Source: Scatosoma sp045127595
GTDB lineage: Bacteria > Bacillota > Clostridia > Christensenellales > Borkfalkiaceae
DNA length: 64,000 nucleotides
Direction: 5' to 3'
Assembly: GCA_045127595.1 (NCBI GenBank)
Contig: JBGVQS010000021.1
Coordinates: 62,001 to 126,000 of the forward strand
Numbering within the stretch: position 1 is the stretch's first letter; each line of letters begins with the position of its first letter. The notes under the pieces are model-generated. The model was given only the letters and a program-made list of their open reading frames with translations. It made no database searches and was not told where the DNA came from. Below are positions 9,112 through 18,191 of this stretch, one piece after another. Both the position numbers and the translations under genes were made by a program.

Positions 9112-9140
9112 TTGACAACAATTTTGAAATGGAGTACAAT
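9112..9140 (+). promoter_or_regulatory. Promoter giving a probably leaderless message
   Basis: TTGACA (9112-9117), 17 bp and TACAAT (9135-9140). The start codon at 9147 lies only six bases after the -10 box, about where RNA synthesis should begin, so the message may have no 5' leader. Confidence 0.75.
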
Positions 9141-9146
9141 AGTGTT

Positions 9147-10379
9147 ATGGAAAAAATTACGACAGCAATTATCGGCGGCGGCGCTTCGGGTTTGTTTTTG
9201 GCGACCGCGCTTCATAACAGTGGCAAAACCGTTTTGTTCGAGCGGAACGATCGGCTTGGAAAAAAGCTTTCCGCAACGGGGAACGGGCAGGGGAACGTTA
9301 CCAACCTTTTCGCGCTGGAAACGGCGTATTTTTCGCACGCGCAATCGGGGGTACGGCTCGCGGAAGAACGTATTCGAGAATATGACCATCGTTCCTTGAT
9401 AGAATATTTTGAACAGCTCGGTTTATTGTTGATTGCGGACGAGCGTGGGAGAGTCTACCCTGCCGGAAGACAAGCTTCGGCGTTGACGGACGGACTGCGT
9501 TTTGCTTTGGAGAAAAGCGGCGTAGAAGCCCGTCTTTCCACGCAAATTACGGCAATACGCAAAAGCGCGGACGGATTCCTGCTCACGGCGGTTTCGGGCG
9601 AAAAACAGACGGAATTGTTTGCGGAAACGGTGGTGCTTTGTGCGGGCGGAAAAGCGGCGAAAAATTTCGGTACGGACGGCAACGGATATACCTTAGCGCG
9701 TGCGCTTGGGCACACCGTTACGCCCTTATATCCGTCCTTGGTGCAATTAAAAACGGATACTACGCACACGAAAACGCTGAAAGGGATTCGCGTAACGGAC
9801 GGCGGTTTAACTGCGGAAGAAAATGGGAAAGTATTGCTTTCCTTGACGGGGGATATTATCTTTACCGAATACGGCGTGTCGGGGGACGCGGTTTTTCGTG
9901 CTTCGGCGTACGTTGCCGAGAAAATTCCGCAGGGGAATTTGCAATTAAAAATAGATTTCTTGCCGCAGTTCACGGAAGAAAAAATCCGCGCCGCATTGTA
10001 TTCCAAAGCGGAAAAATATCCGCAAACGCCTATTAGCGAGTTGCTTTGCGGTATGGTAAACAACCAAATCGGCAGGGCGGTCATGCGCCGCGCCAACGGG
10101 GATATTCCGCTTGCGGCAAAGCTTGTCAAAGCCTTTCCCTTATCCGTGGTTGGTTCGCTTGGGTTTGATTACGCACAAGTAACTAAGGGCGGCGTTTTAA
10201 TAGACGAAGTGGACGAGCAACTACAAAGCAAGCTTGTAAAGGGCTTATATTTCACGGGGGAAATTCTCGACGTGGACGGTCCTTGCGGCGGATTTAATTT
10301 ACAATGGGCGTATTCGTCCGCTCGGAAAGTTGCGGATGCTTTAAACGCAAAATATGCAAAAGGACGGGGGCAGGTATGA
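9147..10379 (+). CDS. BaiN/HI0933-family FAD-dependent oxidoreductase
   Basis: This 410-residue protein has an N-terminal dinucleotide-binding motif GGGASGLFLA, followed by the family hallmark GKKLSATGNGQGNVTN. Near the C-terminus GLYFTGEILDVDGPCGGFNL forms the FAD-contacting segment of HI0933-like proteins. ATG 9147 is chosen because it places the Rossmann motif at the N-terminus and sits at the predicted transcription start; a weak GGAG lies 12 bases upstream. The family reduces various substrates (BaiN acts on bile-acid intermediates), but this member's substrate is unknown. Its end, with a dispersed motif copy, overlaps the next gene by four bases (ATGA). Confidence 0.88.
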   Translation: MEKITTAIIGGGASGLFLATALHNSGKTVLFERNDRLGKKLSATGNGQGNVTNLFALETAYFSHAQSGVRLAEERIREYDHRSLIEYFEQLGLLLIADERGRVYPAGRQASALTDGLRFALEKSGVEARLSTQITAIRKSADGFLLTAVSGEKQTELFAETVVLCAGGKAAKNFGTDGNGYTLARALGHTVTPLYPSLVQLKTDTTHTKTLKGIRVTDGGLTAEENGKVLLSLTGDIIFTEYGVSGDAVFRASAYVAEKIPQGNLQLKIDFLPQFTEEKIRAALYSKAEKYPQTPISELLCGMVNNQIGRAVMRRANGDIPLAAKLVKAFPLSVVGSLGFDYAQVTKGGVLIDEVDEQLQSKLVKGLYFTGEILDVDGPCGGFNLQWAYSSARKVADALNAKYAKGRGQV

Positions 10380-11953
10380 GATTACTGACCCTTTCAGATA
10401 TTAAATTGCCCGTGGGAGAAAACGAAAAAAAGCTGCTTTCTATCGCGGAAAAGAAACTTGGGAAAAAAGCGGCGTATTTTCGTATTTGCAAAAAATCGTT
10501 AGACGCGCGCGATAAAAATAATTTACGCTACGTATATACGGTAGAGGTTGGCGACCAAAAACCGCAGGAAAAGAGAACGGAGTTTCCCTGCTTACCTAAA
10601 AACCGTCAGCCTGAAAACAAAGTGCTGATTGTTGGCGCAGGTCCGGCAGGATTGTTTTGCGCGTTAAGGCTTCTCGATTACGGCATAACGCCCATTGTGA
10701 TTGAGCGGGGCGCGCCCGTAGAACAGCGAGAAAAGGACATCACGCGTTTCATACAAACAAAGGGTTTGAACACGGAATCGAACGTACAGTTCGGGGAAGG
10801 CGGCGCAGGTACTTTTTCGGACGGAAAACTGAATACGCAAACGCATAGTCCCTTGAATCGCGAAGTGCTGGAACGGTTTGTCGCGCACGGCGCACCGCAG
10901 GAAATACTCTATGTAAATAAGCCGCATATCGGCAGCGATAACTTAAAAAAAGTCGTTAAAAATATGCGGGAATATATCCGCTCTAAGGGTGGTGAAATTC
11001 GTTTTTATACTCGGTTAGACGACGTGCATATCCAAGGGAGTAAGCTTTGTGAAGTAACGCTCAACTCGTACACGGTAGGGTGTAATGGAGAGCGCACGGA
11101 TAAAAAAAGCGAGCGAATCGCGGTATCGGCGGTGGTGCTTGCGGTGGGGCATAGCGCAAGGGATACCTTTGAAATGCTTTTATCCCGCGGCGTAAAAATG
11201 CAGAGCAAGGATTTTGCCGTCGGCGTGCGTATCGAGCATTTGCAAAACAAAATCGGCTTTGCACAATACGGTGCGAAATATCCCTTGTTGCCTGCGGCGG
11301 ATTATAAGCTTGTGGCAAAATGCGACGATCGTTCGGCGTTTACTTTTTGTATGTGCCCGGGCGGCTACGTTATGCCTGCGACAAGCGAAGATGGGTGCGT
11401 TGTTACAAACGGTATGAGCAATTACGCGCGCGATAACGTCAACGCGAACAGCGCGCTGATTGCGCAGGTAACGAAAGCGGATTTCGGCGAAGGAGTTTTG
11501 GCGGGCGTGGAATTTCAAAGGAAGCTGGAACGCGCCGCTTACGTGGCAGGCGGAAATACGTACGCCGCGCCCGTGCAACGAGTAGAAGATTTTTTAAACG
11601 GCAAAGAAAGTTATCGCTTTGGCGAAGTGCTGCCCACCTACGCCGCAGGAACTTCCTTTTCGGATATGCGTGCCGTTTTGTCGCAAAAGGTTTGCAACGC
11701 GCTGAAATCAGCGATCATGCAGATGGAGAAACGCTTGCGCGGTTTTGCCGACGCGGACGCTCTTTTGACGGGCGTGGAAACGCGGACAAGCTCTCCTGTT
11801 CGTATCGAACGGGAAGAAAATTTACAGGCGGTAGGGATAGACGGTTTGTACCCTTGTGGAGAGGGCGCAGGCTATGCAGGCGGTATCACTTCTTCCGCAG
11901 CGGACGGTTTACGCGTCGCAGAAGCCATTTTTCATCAGTTTAACGATAAATAA
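10376..11953 (+). CDS. COG2509-type FAD-dependent dehydrogenase
   Basis: This 525-residue protein has an N-terminal extension of about 80 residues, then the FAD Rossmann motif VLIVGAGPAGLFCALRL and an ERG acidic end. Downstream is GEGGAGTFSDGKLNT, a hallmark of the uncharacterised FAD-dependent dehydrogenase group COG2509. The C-terminus has YPCGEGAGYAGGITSSAADG, which closes the FAD site. It overlaps the preceding flavoprotein gene by four bases, so they form a two-gene operon. The ATG lies within a copy of the dispersed motif (10363-10384), which doubles as its RBS region. The reaction is unknown. Confidence 0.88.
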   Translation: MRLLTLSDIKLPVGENEKKLLSIAEKKLGKKAAYFRICKKSLDARDKNNLRYVYTVEVGDQKPQEKRTEFPCLPKNRQPENKVLIVGAGPAGLFCALRLLDYGITPIVIERGAPVEQREKDITRFIQTKGLNTESNVQFGEGGAGTFSDGKLNTQTHSPLNREVLERFVAHGAPQEILYVNKPHIGSDNLKKVVKNMREYIRSKGGEIRFYTRLDDVHIQGSKLCEVTLNSYTVGCNGERTDKKSERIAVSAVVLAVGHSARDTFEMLLSRGVKMQSKDFAVGVRIEHLQNKIGFAQYGAKYPLLPAADYKLVAKCDDRSAFTFCMCPGGYVMPATSEDGCVVTNGMSNYARDNVNANSALIAQVTKADFGEGVLAGVEFQRKLERAAYVAGGNTYAAPVQRVEDFLNGKESYRFGEVLPTYAAGTSFSDMRAVLSQKVCNALKSAIMQMEKRLRGFADADALLTGVETRTSSPVRIEREENLQAVGIDGLYPCGEGAGYAGGITSSAADGLRVAEAIFHQFNDK

Positions 11954-12104
11954 AAGCTATTTTCATTATTCTATCACATAGTTTTCACAAAATTTTCACA
12001 AAACAGGAATAAAATAATGTTTGGAAAAAAACAATTTACAGAGAAGATGAAATAGATAATTAAAACGACTATACTAAACTTTTTTCATATTCTCTCACTA
12101 ATGG

Positions 12105-12133
12105 TATGCGGCTCGCCATAGGCGAGCCGCATA
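12105..12133. repeat. Perfect 13-bp inverted repeat
   Basis: TATGCGGCTCGCC, a three-base loop, and its exact complement. No T run follows on either strand, so it is not a standard terminator. It lies in the 282-bp gap between convergent genes. Confidence 0.8.
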
Positions 12134-12160
12134 TCGCTATAATAAACAAAGCGTAGAAAC

Positions 12161-12202
12161 CCAAAAAATAAGCCGCCGTTGCACGAATTTGCAACGGCGG
12201 CG
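12161..12202 (-). terminator. Terminator of the dipeptidase gene
   Basis: On the minus strand the stem GCCGCCGTTGCA / TGCAACGGCGGC is followed by TTATTTTTT. Confidence 0.85.
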
Positions 12203-12235
12203 CTGTTTATATACAGTTTTGTTATCAATCGGGAA

Positions 12236-13639
12236 TTATTTTAAAACGCGGCGTACGGTTACGGTTGCGATACGTGTTTTTCCGTTAGATACGCTCGGGG
12301 TTTCTTTTTTGCAAACCGCTTTGATTGCGGCATAATATACGTCGCTCATCAAACGGATCCGCTCGAACGTAACGTATTCGTTCGCTTGATGAATGGTTAC
12401 TTCTTCGCCCTGCACTTCAGGTCCAAACGCGCAACCGCACTTCAACGCTCTTGCATACGTGCCGCCGCCGATTGCGATCGGCTGTTCGTTGCCGCCCGTG
12501 CATTCGTTGTATACGTTCATCAGCGTGGAAATCAATTTTCCGTTTGGATCATTATAAAGGGGAGCTTGGTAATTATTGACGGTATATTCCACCCCAAACG
12601 CATCAAGCTTTTGCGTAACCGTTTCAAGGGGAAGTGTAGCGGGGAAACGAATATCCGACGTGATTTTCAAAACGCCGTCTTTGTACACCGCTACGTTCGG
12701 GGAAAGGGTAAGTTTACCCGTTTCGTCTTCCAACGCTTTCAAGCCCGTAACGTCGTCGAATAAGAAATCATACGCCTTTTTGCAATCTTCGTTGACGCTT
12801 GCAAGGAAGTATAAAATTGCTTGCAACGCATTTGCGCCCTTGTCGGGGGTAGAACCGTGCGCCGACTTCCCGTATACGTGCAAAAGGTTGGGCGTGTTGT
12901 CGTAGGAAAAGCGTGTTCCCTCGATCGGGTTTTCATATCCAACGAGCTTGTTTGCCGCTTTTCTCGTCAAAATTGCGCTGGCGTGATCACAGACCATATT
13001 TACCCGCTCGCCTGCGTTCAACGCGGACATGGGTGGCTCGTTTATCGGGAAATTCGCGGTGAAATGTAAAATTCCTTTCTCCGCATAGATTACGGGGAAA
13101 TCCGCGTCGGGGGTAAAGCCTTCTTCGGGCATTACCGCGACTTTGTTGTAATGCTCGATACATTTCCAACCCGCTTCTTCATTGCAGCCGACAATCAGCT
13201 TTATCTTTTTGCCAAAGTTATAGCCTTCGTCTTTGAGTGCTTTCAAAGCATACAAACAAACGATTGCAGGTGTTTTATCGTCGAGCGCGCCGCGCCCCCA
13301 AATTTTCATACCTGCAACGCCGCCGTCGGAAATATCGTCGTTGATTACGCCGCCAAAGGGGGGATATTTCCAGCCGTTGCCAGCGGGTACGACGTCGAGA
13401 TGGGCTAAAATAGCGAACTCTTTTCCTTCGCCGCAAACCACTTCTCCGACGTAATTATCGTAATTGTGCGTTTCAAAGCCCATGGAAGAAGCAAGATTCA
13501 AAAAGAACTGCAAGCAGTCCGCCGCTTCCTTTCCAAAGGGGAATTCTCCGTCCGGCTCTTTCATGGAAGAATCGAATTTAATAATATCCACGGTAGAGTT
13601 GACGATTTCGTCGAAATATTTTTGCATAACGCTTTCCAT
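12236..13639 (-). CDS. M20 family dipeptidase (PepV/Sapep type)
   Basis: This 467-residue metallopeptidase has LAHLDVVPAG (first metal-ligand His and Asp), GALDDKTP (bridging Asp) and GCNEEAGW (general base and metal Glu). The C-terminal GGGTYARA and EVTIHQANEY match PepV/Sapep enzymes, which cleave dipeptides in the cytoplasm using Zn or Mn. The ATG at 13639 is chosen over an upstream in-frame ATG because AAGGAAG lies at normal distance and the N-terminus then matches the family. It is a single gene with its own promoter and terminator. Confidence 0.9.
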   Translation of the reverse strand: MESVMQKYFDEIVNSTVDIIKFDSSMKEPDGEFPFGKEAADCLQFFLNLASSMGFETHNYDNYVGEVVCGEGKEFAILAHLDVVPAGNGWKYPPFGGVINDDISDGGVAGMKIWGRGALDDKTPAIVCLYALKALKDEGYNFGKKIKLIVGCNEEAGWKCIEHYNKVAVMPEEGFTPDADFPVIYAEKGILHFTANFPINEPPMSALNAGERVNMVCDHASAILTRKAANKLVGYENPIEGTRFSYDNTPNLLHVYGKSAHGSTPDKGANALQAILYFLASVNEDCKKAYDFLFDDVTGLKALEDETGKLTLSPNVAVYKDGVLKITSDIRFPATLPLETVTQKLDAFGVEYTVNNYQAPLYNDPNGKLISTLMNVYNECTGGNEQPIAIGGGTYARALKCGCAFGPEVQGEEVTIHQANEYVTFERIRLMSDVYYAAIKAVCKKETPSVSNGKTRIATVTVRRVLK

Positions 13640-13696
13640 AAAATACTTCCTTGATTTTTTTGGTATTCCGTGCGCAAAACGCAACGGCTCACTATT

Positions 13697-13725
13697 ATTA
13701 TACACAATTTTTCCGCGAAGGTAAA
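13697..13725 (-). promoter_or_regulatory. Promoter for the dipeptidase gene
   Basis: On the minus strand TTTACC (13720-13725), 17 bp and TATAAT (13697-13702). Confidence 0.7.
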
Positions 13726-13775
13726 CAAAATAAAGGGGTTAATAGGAAAAAATAAATAATTTTAAGGGCGCGGCT

Positions 13776-13804
13776 TTGACATTTTGCTTGAAGTATGTTA
13801 CAAT
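13776..13804 (+). promoter_or_regulatory. Promoter for the radC-kinase-regulator operon
   Basis: TTGACA (13776-13781), 17 bp and TACAAT (13799-13804), 31 bases before the RadC start. Confidence 0.85.
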
Positions 13805-13835
13805 AAACGTGAAAAGGAACTTTTTGGGGGCGTTT

Positions 13836-14552
13836 ATGCACGAACACGCAGGGCACAGAAAACGGATCATAGAAAAATTGCAAAAGGGCGTTCTTCTTGA
13901 ACACGAGTTACTTGAAGTATTGCTTTTTACCGCGTTGCCGAGAAAGAACACCAACGATTTAGCGCATAGGCTTTTGGCGGAGTTCGGCTCGATCGAGCGG
14001 GTATTGACCGCACCCATTGAACGGTTGAAACAGGTGCGCGGCTGCGGGGATTCCATTGCGGCGTTTTTGCATTGTGTAGGGCTGATTCAAGAAAAGAGAA
14101 TCACTGTCGAAAAAGGGTATCCCAAATATTTTGAAGGGGAAAATTTTTCTTCGTTCGTAGGCGGAGAATACGGCAAATATCCCACCGAGCTTTTAGACGT
14201 TTATTTTTTAGAAGAAGATGGGGAAATTTTTGCCAAGAAACGTTTTACGAGCGAGAACGGAGAATCGGTGGAGCTGGAAGCCCAGCAATTAACCGAGCTG
14301 TTATTTTCCTACAAACCGTCGGGAATCGTGCTTGTGCACAATCATCCGTTCGGGAAAGCGACTCCTTCCTCGCAAGACGATAAGATGACGGGGACTTGTC
14401 AGCTTATTTGCAGCCTGCATAACGTACTTTTTTGCGATCATTTTATCTACGGAAACGAAGGAGTATATAGCTATTATGGCAGCGGAAAGCTTGTTTCCAT
14501 CAGCAATCGGTATTCTTTAAAATCCGTCATGTCGCAGGAGAAGAAAGAATGA
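13836..14552 (+). CDS. RadC/JAB-domain protein
   Basis: This 238-residue protein has an N-terminal helix-hairpin-helix region (LKQVRGCGDSIAAF) and a C-terminal JAB/MPN metalloprotease fold. The metal motif VLVHNHPFGKATPSSQDD gives the HxH and downstream Ser/Asp ligands. RadC-like proteins have no settled function despite the old DNA-repair name. The ATG at 13836 is set by the promoter and by AAAGGAAC upstream. It overlaps the histidine kinase gene by four bases, an unusual partner that suggests a shared regulatory unit. Confidence 0.85.
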   Translation: MHEHAGHRKRIIEKLQKGVLLEHELLEVLLFTALPRKNTNDLAHRLLAEFGSIERVLTAPIERLKQVRGCGDSIAAFLHCVGLIQEKRITVEKGYPKYFEGENFSSFVGGEYGKYPTELLDVYFLEEDGEIFAKKRFTSENGESVELEAQQLTELLFSYKPSGIVLVHNHPFGKATPSSQDDKMTGTCQLICSLHNVLFCDHFIYGNEGVYSYYGSGKLVSISNRYSLKSVMSQEKKE

Positions 14553-15886
14553 GTGGGAAAACGCAACAACGCTCGGAACATGGGCAAAAAGGAAAGACGG
14601 AAGAAAAGACGTTGCGCGCCTACTTTTTACGGCTGTTTGGAAAGTTCGATTTCCGCGACGAAAAGCAGTTCGTCTATTTTGCGAAATGGCTGGTTTTTAT
14701 CATTTTACTTGTCGTAGAATTGATGCTTGCCGTACCCCGCTTTCGTAACTTTTCTAATAATTGGAAGGACGTTTTGCTGCTTTTGACGGTAGAAGGGGCA
14801 CTGACGATCGTTGAAGCGGTCAAGCTGTTTGCCGTTAAAAATAAAAAAATACGGATTCCGTTTCATATCTTTGGCTTGCTTTGCGCAAGCGCGTTTATGC
14901 TCGTCGTCGGGGAAAACAGCATTCTGCCGTTGATGGTGTATATGCTTGTGCTGACCGCCGTGTATATGAGCGCGGAACGACAAACGCTGGCAAATATCGT
15001 CTTTTCTATCGGGACGCCTCTTTATGCGGCGGCAAAAGCCTTGTTATACGCTTTCCGCACGGATAATTTTAAAACGCTCAATTTGACCGTTTCGACGCTC
15101 GGCGTCGTGATTGCGCTTGCCGTGCATTTTATCGTGATTACGATTGCAATGGCGTTCTATCGGCAGTACTTGCGCTTGAATAAAGCGTTGAAAGAATTGG
15201 ACGAAAGCAAGGCGGAGCTGGAAAAAGCCTACGCGGTCGCTGCGGAAGTGATCGCTTTGGAAGAACGGCAGCGTATCGCCAAGGAAATCCACGATACCGC
15301 AGGTCATTCAATCACGACCGTCATTATGCAGACGGAAGCGGCAAAATTGATTTTAGATAAGAGCCCCGAAGAAGCGAAAACGAAAATTGTTGCGGCGAAT
15401 TTGCAAGCGAAGCACGCTTTGGAAGAATTGCGCGACAGCGTGCATTTATTGTCGGGGATCAGCGAACAAAAGACCTTGAAAGCGGCGCTGGAAGGGGTTT
15501 TGCATGAATCGTCGGACGGTACGGGGATTAAAATTCGTGCGCAAATTGAAGACGCGAAGGTGTCGGAGGCGAAATACCGTTTCCTTTGCAACAGCTTAAA
15601 GGAAGGGATTTCCAACGGGCTTAGACACGGTGGCGCGACGGCGTTTTTCTTTGAGTTTAAAAGGGAAGACGACGGTTTGTTTTTCTTGTTGTCGGACAAC
15701 GGAAAGGGCTTGGAGCAATCGCAGTTAAAAGAAGGGTTTGGACTTTCTACTTTACGCGAGCGCGCTAAAACGTTCGGGGGAGAAGTGTCCTTTATCACCG
15801 ACCCGGACGAAGGGTTTGAAATCAGAATGCGTCTGCCTGTCGATCGGCAAGCGGACGGGAATGAGGCGGTATATGGAAAAGAATAA
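14549..15886 (+). CDS. Sensor histidine kinase, HisKA_3 type
   Basis: This 445-residue protein has about six transmembrane helices (residues 45-215), a short coiled linker and the dimerisation motif ERQRIAKEIHDTAGHSITTV with phospho-acceptor His248. The HATPase region follows, with NSLKEGISNGLRHG and DNGKGL boxes. This is the DesK/LiaS/VraS class that pairs with NarL-type regulators. The start overlaps radC (ATGA) and the end overlaps the regulator gene. The membrane sensing domain and lack of a large extracellular loop suggest it senses membrane state or an intramembrane signal. Confidence 0.92.
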   Translation: MSGKTQQRSEHGQKGKTEEKTLRAYFLRLFGKFDFRDEKQFVYFAKWLVFIILLVVELMLAVPRFRNFSNNWKDVLLLLTVEGALTIVEAVKLFAVKNKKIRIPFHIFGLLCASAFMLVVGENSILPLMVYMLVLTAVYMSAERQTLANIVFSIGTPLYAAAKALLYAFRTDNFKTLNLTVSTLGVVIALAVHFIVITIAMAFYRQYLRLNKALKELDESKAELEKAYAVAAEVIALEERQRIAKEIHDTAGHSITTVIMQTEAAKLILDKSPEEAKTKIVAANLQAKHALEELRDSVHLLSGISEQKTLKAALEGVLHESSDGTGIKIRAQIEDAKVSEAKYRFLCNSLKEGISNGLRHGGATAFFFEFKREDDGLFFLLSDNGKGLEQSQLKEGFGLSTLRERAKTFGGEVSFITDPDEGFEIRMRLPVDRQADGNEAVYGKE

Positions 15887-16529
15887 AATCAAAGTGCTGG
15901 TAGTGGACGATCAAACGGAGCTTGCGGAAGAGCTTGCGGAAATTTTATCTTCCGACGAAGCGTTGGAAACAGTCGGGACGGCAAAGGACGGCTTCGACGC
16001 TTTGGAAAAGATGTCGCTTTGCCGCCCTGACGTTGTTTTGATGGACATTCGTATGCCGAATATGAACGGCGTAGTCGCAACACAGCGCATCAAAAGCGAA
16101 TACCCCGAAACCAAAGTGGTGGTATTGACGACGTTCGACGACAGCGACTATATTTTAAACGCCATCAACAATGGCGCAAGCGGATATTTGTTAAAGGACA
16201 TCAGCAGTACCGCATTGATTGACGCGGTAAAAAACGCGTATAAGGGGGATACCATTTTGCCTGCAAAGATCGCTCGGCGTATTGCGGACGCGGCAAAACA
16301 CGTGTCTGCGGATAGAGAAATACGGTTGATGCGCGCGTTTAATATGTCCGAAAGAGAGGTTGAAATTGCACTGATGCTGTATGAAGGATTTACGAATCGG
16401 CAAATTTCCGCCGCGCTGAAACTGAGCGAAGGTACGGCGAGAAATTACGTTTCGACCGTCTATATTAAGACGAAAACGGAGAACCGTTCCGAAGCGATTG
16501 AAGCGATCAGAACGGCATTGCAAATGTAA
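15873..16529 (+). CDS. NarL/LuxR-type response regulator
   Basis: This 218-residue protein has a receiver domain with the acidic pair D12-D13, phospho-acceptor D58 in VVLMDIRMPN, and the conserved Thr and Lys in VVVLTTFDD and GYLLKD. The LuxR-type helix-turn-helix lies around residues 150-210 (MSEREVEIALMLYEGFTNRQ). It is the partner of the overlapping kinase. ATG 15873 is used; ATG 15861 is also in frame and would add four residues. Confidence 0.92.
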   Translation: MEKNKIKVLVVDDQTELAEELAEILSSDEALETVGTAKDGFDALEKMSLCRPDVVLMDIRMPNMNGVVATQRIKSEYPETKVVVLTTFDDSDYILNAINNGASGYLLKDISSTALIDAVKNAYKGDTILPAKIARRIADAAKHVSADREIRLMRAFNMSEREVEIALMLYEGFTNRQISAALKLSEGTARNYVSTVYIKTKTENRSEAIEAIRTALQM

Positions 16530-16541
16530 AAAGGGTATACC

Positions 16542-17192
16542 ATGTACGAAACGATTATATTTGATTTGGACGGAACACTGCTTGATACGCTCGACGATTT
16601 GACGGATGCGGTCAACGCGGCTTTGCTCAAATGCGGCTTGCCTATCCGCGAAAAAGAAGAAGTGCGCGGATTTGTCGGGAACGGGATCAAGAAATTGATT
16701 GAACGCGCCGTCGGGCGGGAAAAACAAGCGTTTGTCGGGCAGGCGTTGCAGGCTTTTAAAGGCCATTACGCGGTGCATTGTCAGGACAAAACTGCGCCGT
16801 ATGCGCATATAATAGAAACGTTGAAAGTTATGCAAGAAAAGGGCGCGAAGCTTGCAATCGTGTCTAATAAAGCGGATTTTGCCGTACAAATATTGACAAA
16901 GGAATATTTTGGAAGGCTGATTGACGTAGCGGTTGGGGAGAATGAAGAAATGGGCGTGCGGAAAAAACCCGCCCCCGATTCTCTTTTTGCCGTTATGGAG
17001 CGTTTGCAGGCGGATAAGGCAAAGACCGTTTACGTCGGGGATTCCGAAGTGGATATTCAAACGGCGGTTGCCGCCGGGGTGGATTGCATTTCGGTGGCTT
17101 GGGGCTTTAAGGACGAAAACTTCTTGCTTGAAAACGGCGCAAGCACGCTTGCAAGAACGCCGACGGAACTATTAAAGCTCTGCGGATATTAA
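16542..17192 (+). CDS. HAD-family phosphatase, phosphoglycolate phosphatase-like
   Basis: This 216-residue protein starts with FDLDGTLLDT (nucleophile Asp and acid/base Asp). It has a helical cap, LAIVSNKADF (motif II Thr/Ser region), KPAPDSL (motif III Lys) and VYVGDSEVDIQTAVAAG (motif IV acidic pair). This is the Gph/PpaX subgroup that removes phosphate from small molecules; the actual substrate cannot be read from the sequence. It lies 12 bases after the regulator and 13 before cysK, probably in one transcript. Confidence 0.85.
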   Translation: MYETIIFDLDGTLLDTLDDLTDAVNAALLKCGLPIREKEEVRGFVGNGIKKLIERAVGREKQAFVGQALQAFKGHYAVHCQDKTAPYAHIIETLKVMQEKGAKLAIVSNKADFAVQILTKEYFGRLIDVAVGENEEMGVRKKPAPDSLFAVMERLQADKAKTVYVGDSEVDIQTAVAAGVDCISVAWGFKDENFLLENGASTLARTPTELLKLCGY

Positions 17193-17205
17193 AAAGGAGA
17201 GTACC

Positions 17206-18123
17206 ATGTACGCGTTGAACTTGAAGGGGCGGATCGGAAATACTTCTCTTTTGCGCTTGAAAAAGATAGAAGAAAAGTTTGACGTTTCCGCGCAAATCCT
17301 TGCGAAAGCGGAGTTTGAAAACCCCGGTGGGTCGGTAAAAGACCGCGTGGCGTTTGCTATGCTTGCGGACGCGGAAGAAACGGGCAAGCTGTTGCGCGGC
17401 GGTACGGTGATTGAAGCTACTTCGGGAAACACGGGGATCGGGCTTGCGCTTGCGGCGAAGGCGCGGGGCATGAAAGCGGTGATTGTGATGCCTGATAGTA
17501 TGACGAAAGAACGCAGGGAAATGATTGCCGCCTACGGCGCGGAAATTCATTTGACCGACGGCGCGAAAGGCATGAAAGGAGCGGTGGAATATGCCGAGCG
17601 GCTTTGTGCGGCTACGCCGAATTCTATGATTGCAGGACAGTTTGACAATCCCGTTTGCGTAAGGGTGCATTATGAAACGACCGCGCCTGAAATTTTTGCG
17701 CAGACGAATGGGGAAACGGATATTTTTGTGGCGTGCGTCGGTACGGGCGGTACGCTGACGGGGATCGGGAAATATCTCAAAGAAAAAATCGACGGCGTGC
17801 GTGTGGTTGCCGTTGAACCTGAAAAATCCCCCTTGCTTTCCAAAGGCTATGCAGGGGCGCACGGTATACAGGGGATTGGCGCGAACTTTTTACCGAGTAT
17901 TTTGGATACGTCGGTGTATGATGAAGTATTGACGGTAAGTGATGAAGAAGCGCTGGAAATGGCAAAATGCTTATACGGGCAGGAAGGGCTGTTCGTGGGG
18001 ATTTCTTCGGGTGCGGCTGTGGCGGCGGCGGTAAAGCTCGCGAAACGAACGGAGAACGCGGGCAAAAAAATCGTTACGGTATTGCCCGACAGCGGCAATC
18101 GGTATTTGAGCGTTTTTAAATAG
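17206..18123 (+). CDS. cysK: Cysteine synthase (O-acetylserine sulfhydrylase)
   Basis: This 305-residue PLP enzyme makes cysteine from O-acetylserine and sulfide. The PLP lysine is K45 in FENPGGSVKDR, the substrate loop is EATSGNTGIGLA, and the phosphate-binding loop is GTGGTLTGIG. Length and motifs match CysK. The RBS AAAAGGAGA precedes the ATG. It is the last gene before a bidirectional terminator. CysM-type specificity cannot be ruled out. Confidence 0.9.
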   Translation: MYALNLKGRIGNTSLLRLKKIEEKFDVSAQILAKAEFENPGGSVKDRVAFAMLADAEETGKLLRGGTVIEATSGNTGIGLALAAKARGMKAVIVMPDSMTKERREMIAAYGAEIHLTDGAKGMKGAVEYAERLCAATPNSMIAGQFDNPVCVRVHYETTAPEIFAQTNGETDIFVACVGTGGTLTGIGKYLKEKIDGVRVVAVEPEKSPLLSKGYAGAHGIQGIGANFLPSILDTSVYDEVLTVSDEEALEMAKCLYGQEGLFVGISSGAAVAAAVKLAKRTENAGKKIVTVLPDSGNRYLSVFK

Positions 18124-18141
18124 TATTTTTCATAGAAAAAG

Positions 18142-18178
18142 AAAAGCGGATTCGGCTGAAAACCGAGTCCGCTTTTTG
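18142..18178. terminator. Bidirectional terminator between cysK and mgtE
   Basis: The stem AAAGCGGATTCGG / CCGAGTCCGCTTT (one G-U) has T runs on the + strand and, in complement, on the - strand. Confidence 0.85.
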
Positions 18179-18191
18179 ATTTGCATAAGTT

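Noticed and set aside
13308..13322. Reverse-complement copy of the dispersed motif in the dipeptidase gene
   Set aside because: CATACCTGC matches only nine bases and lacks the CCCCC block; no minus-strand copy was convincing.
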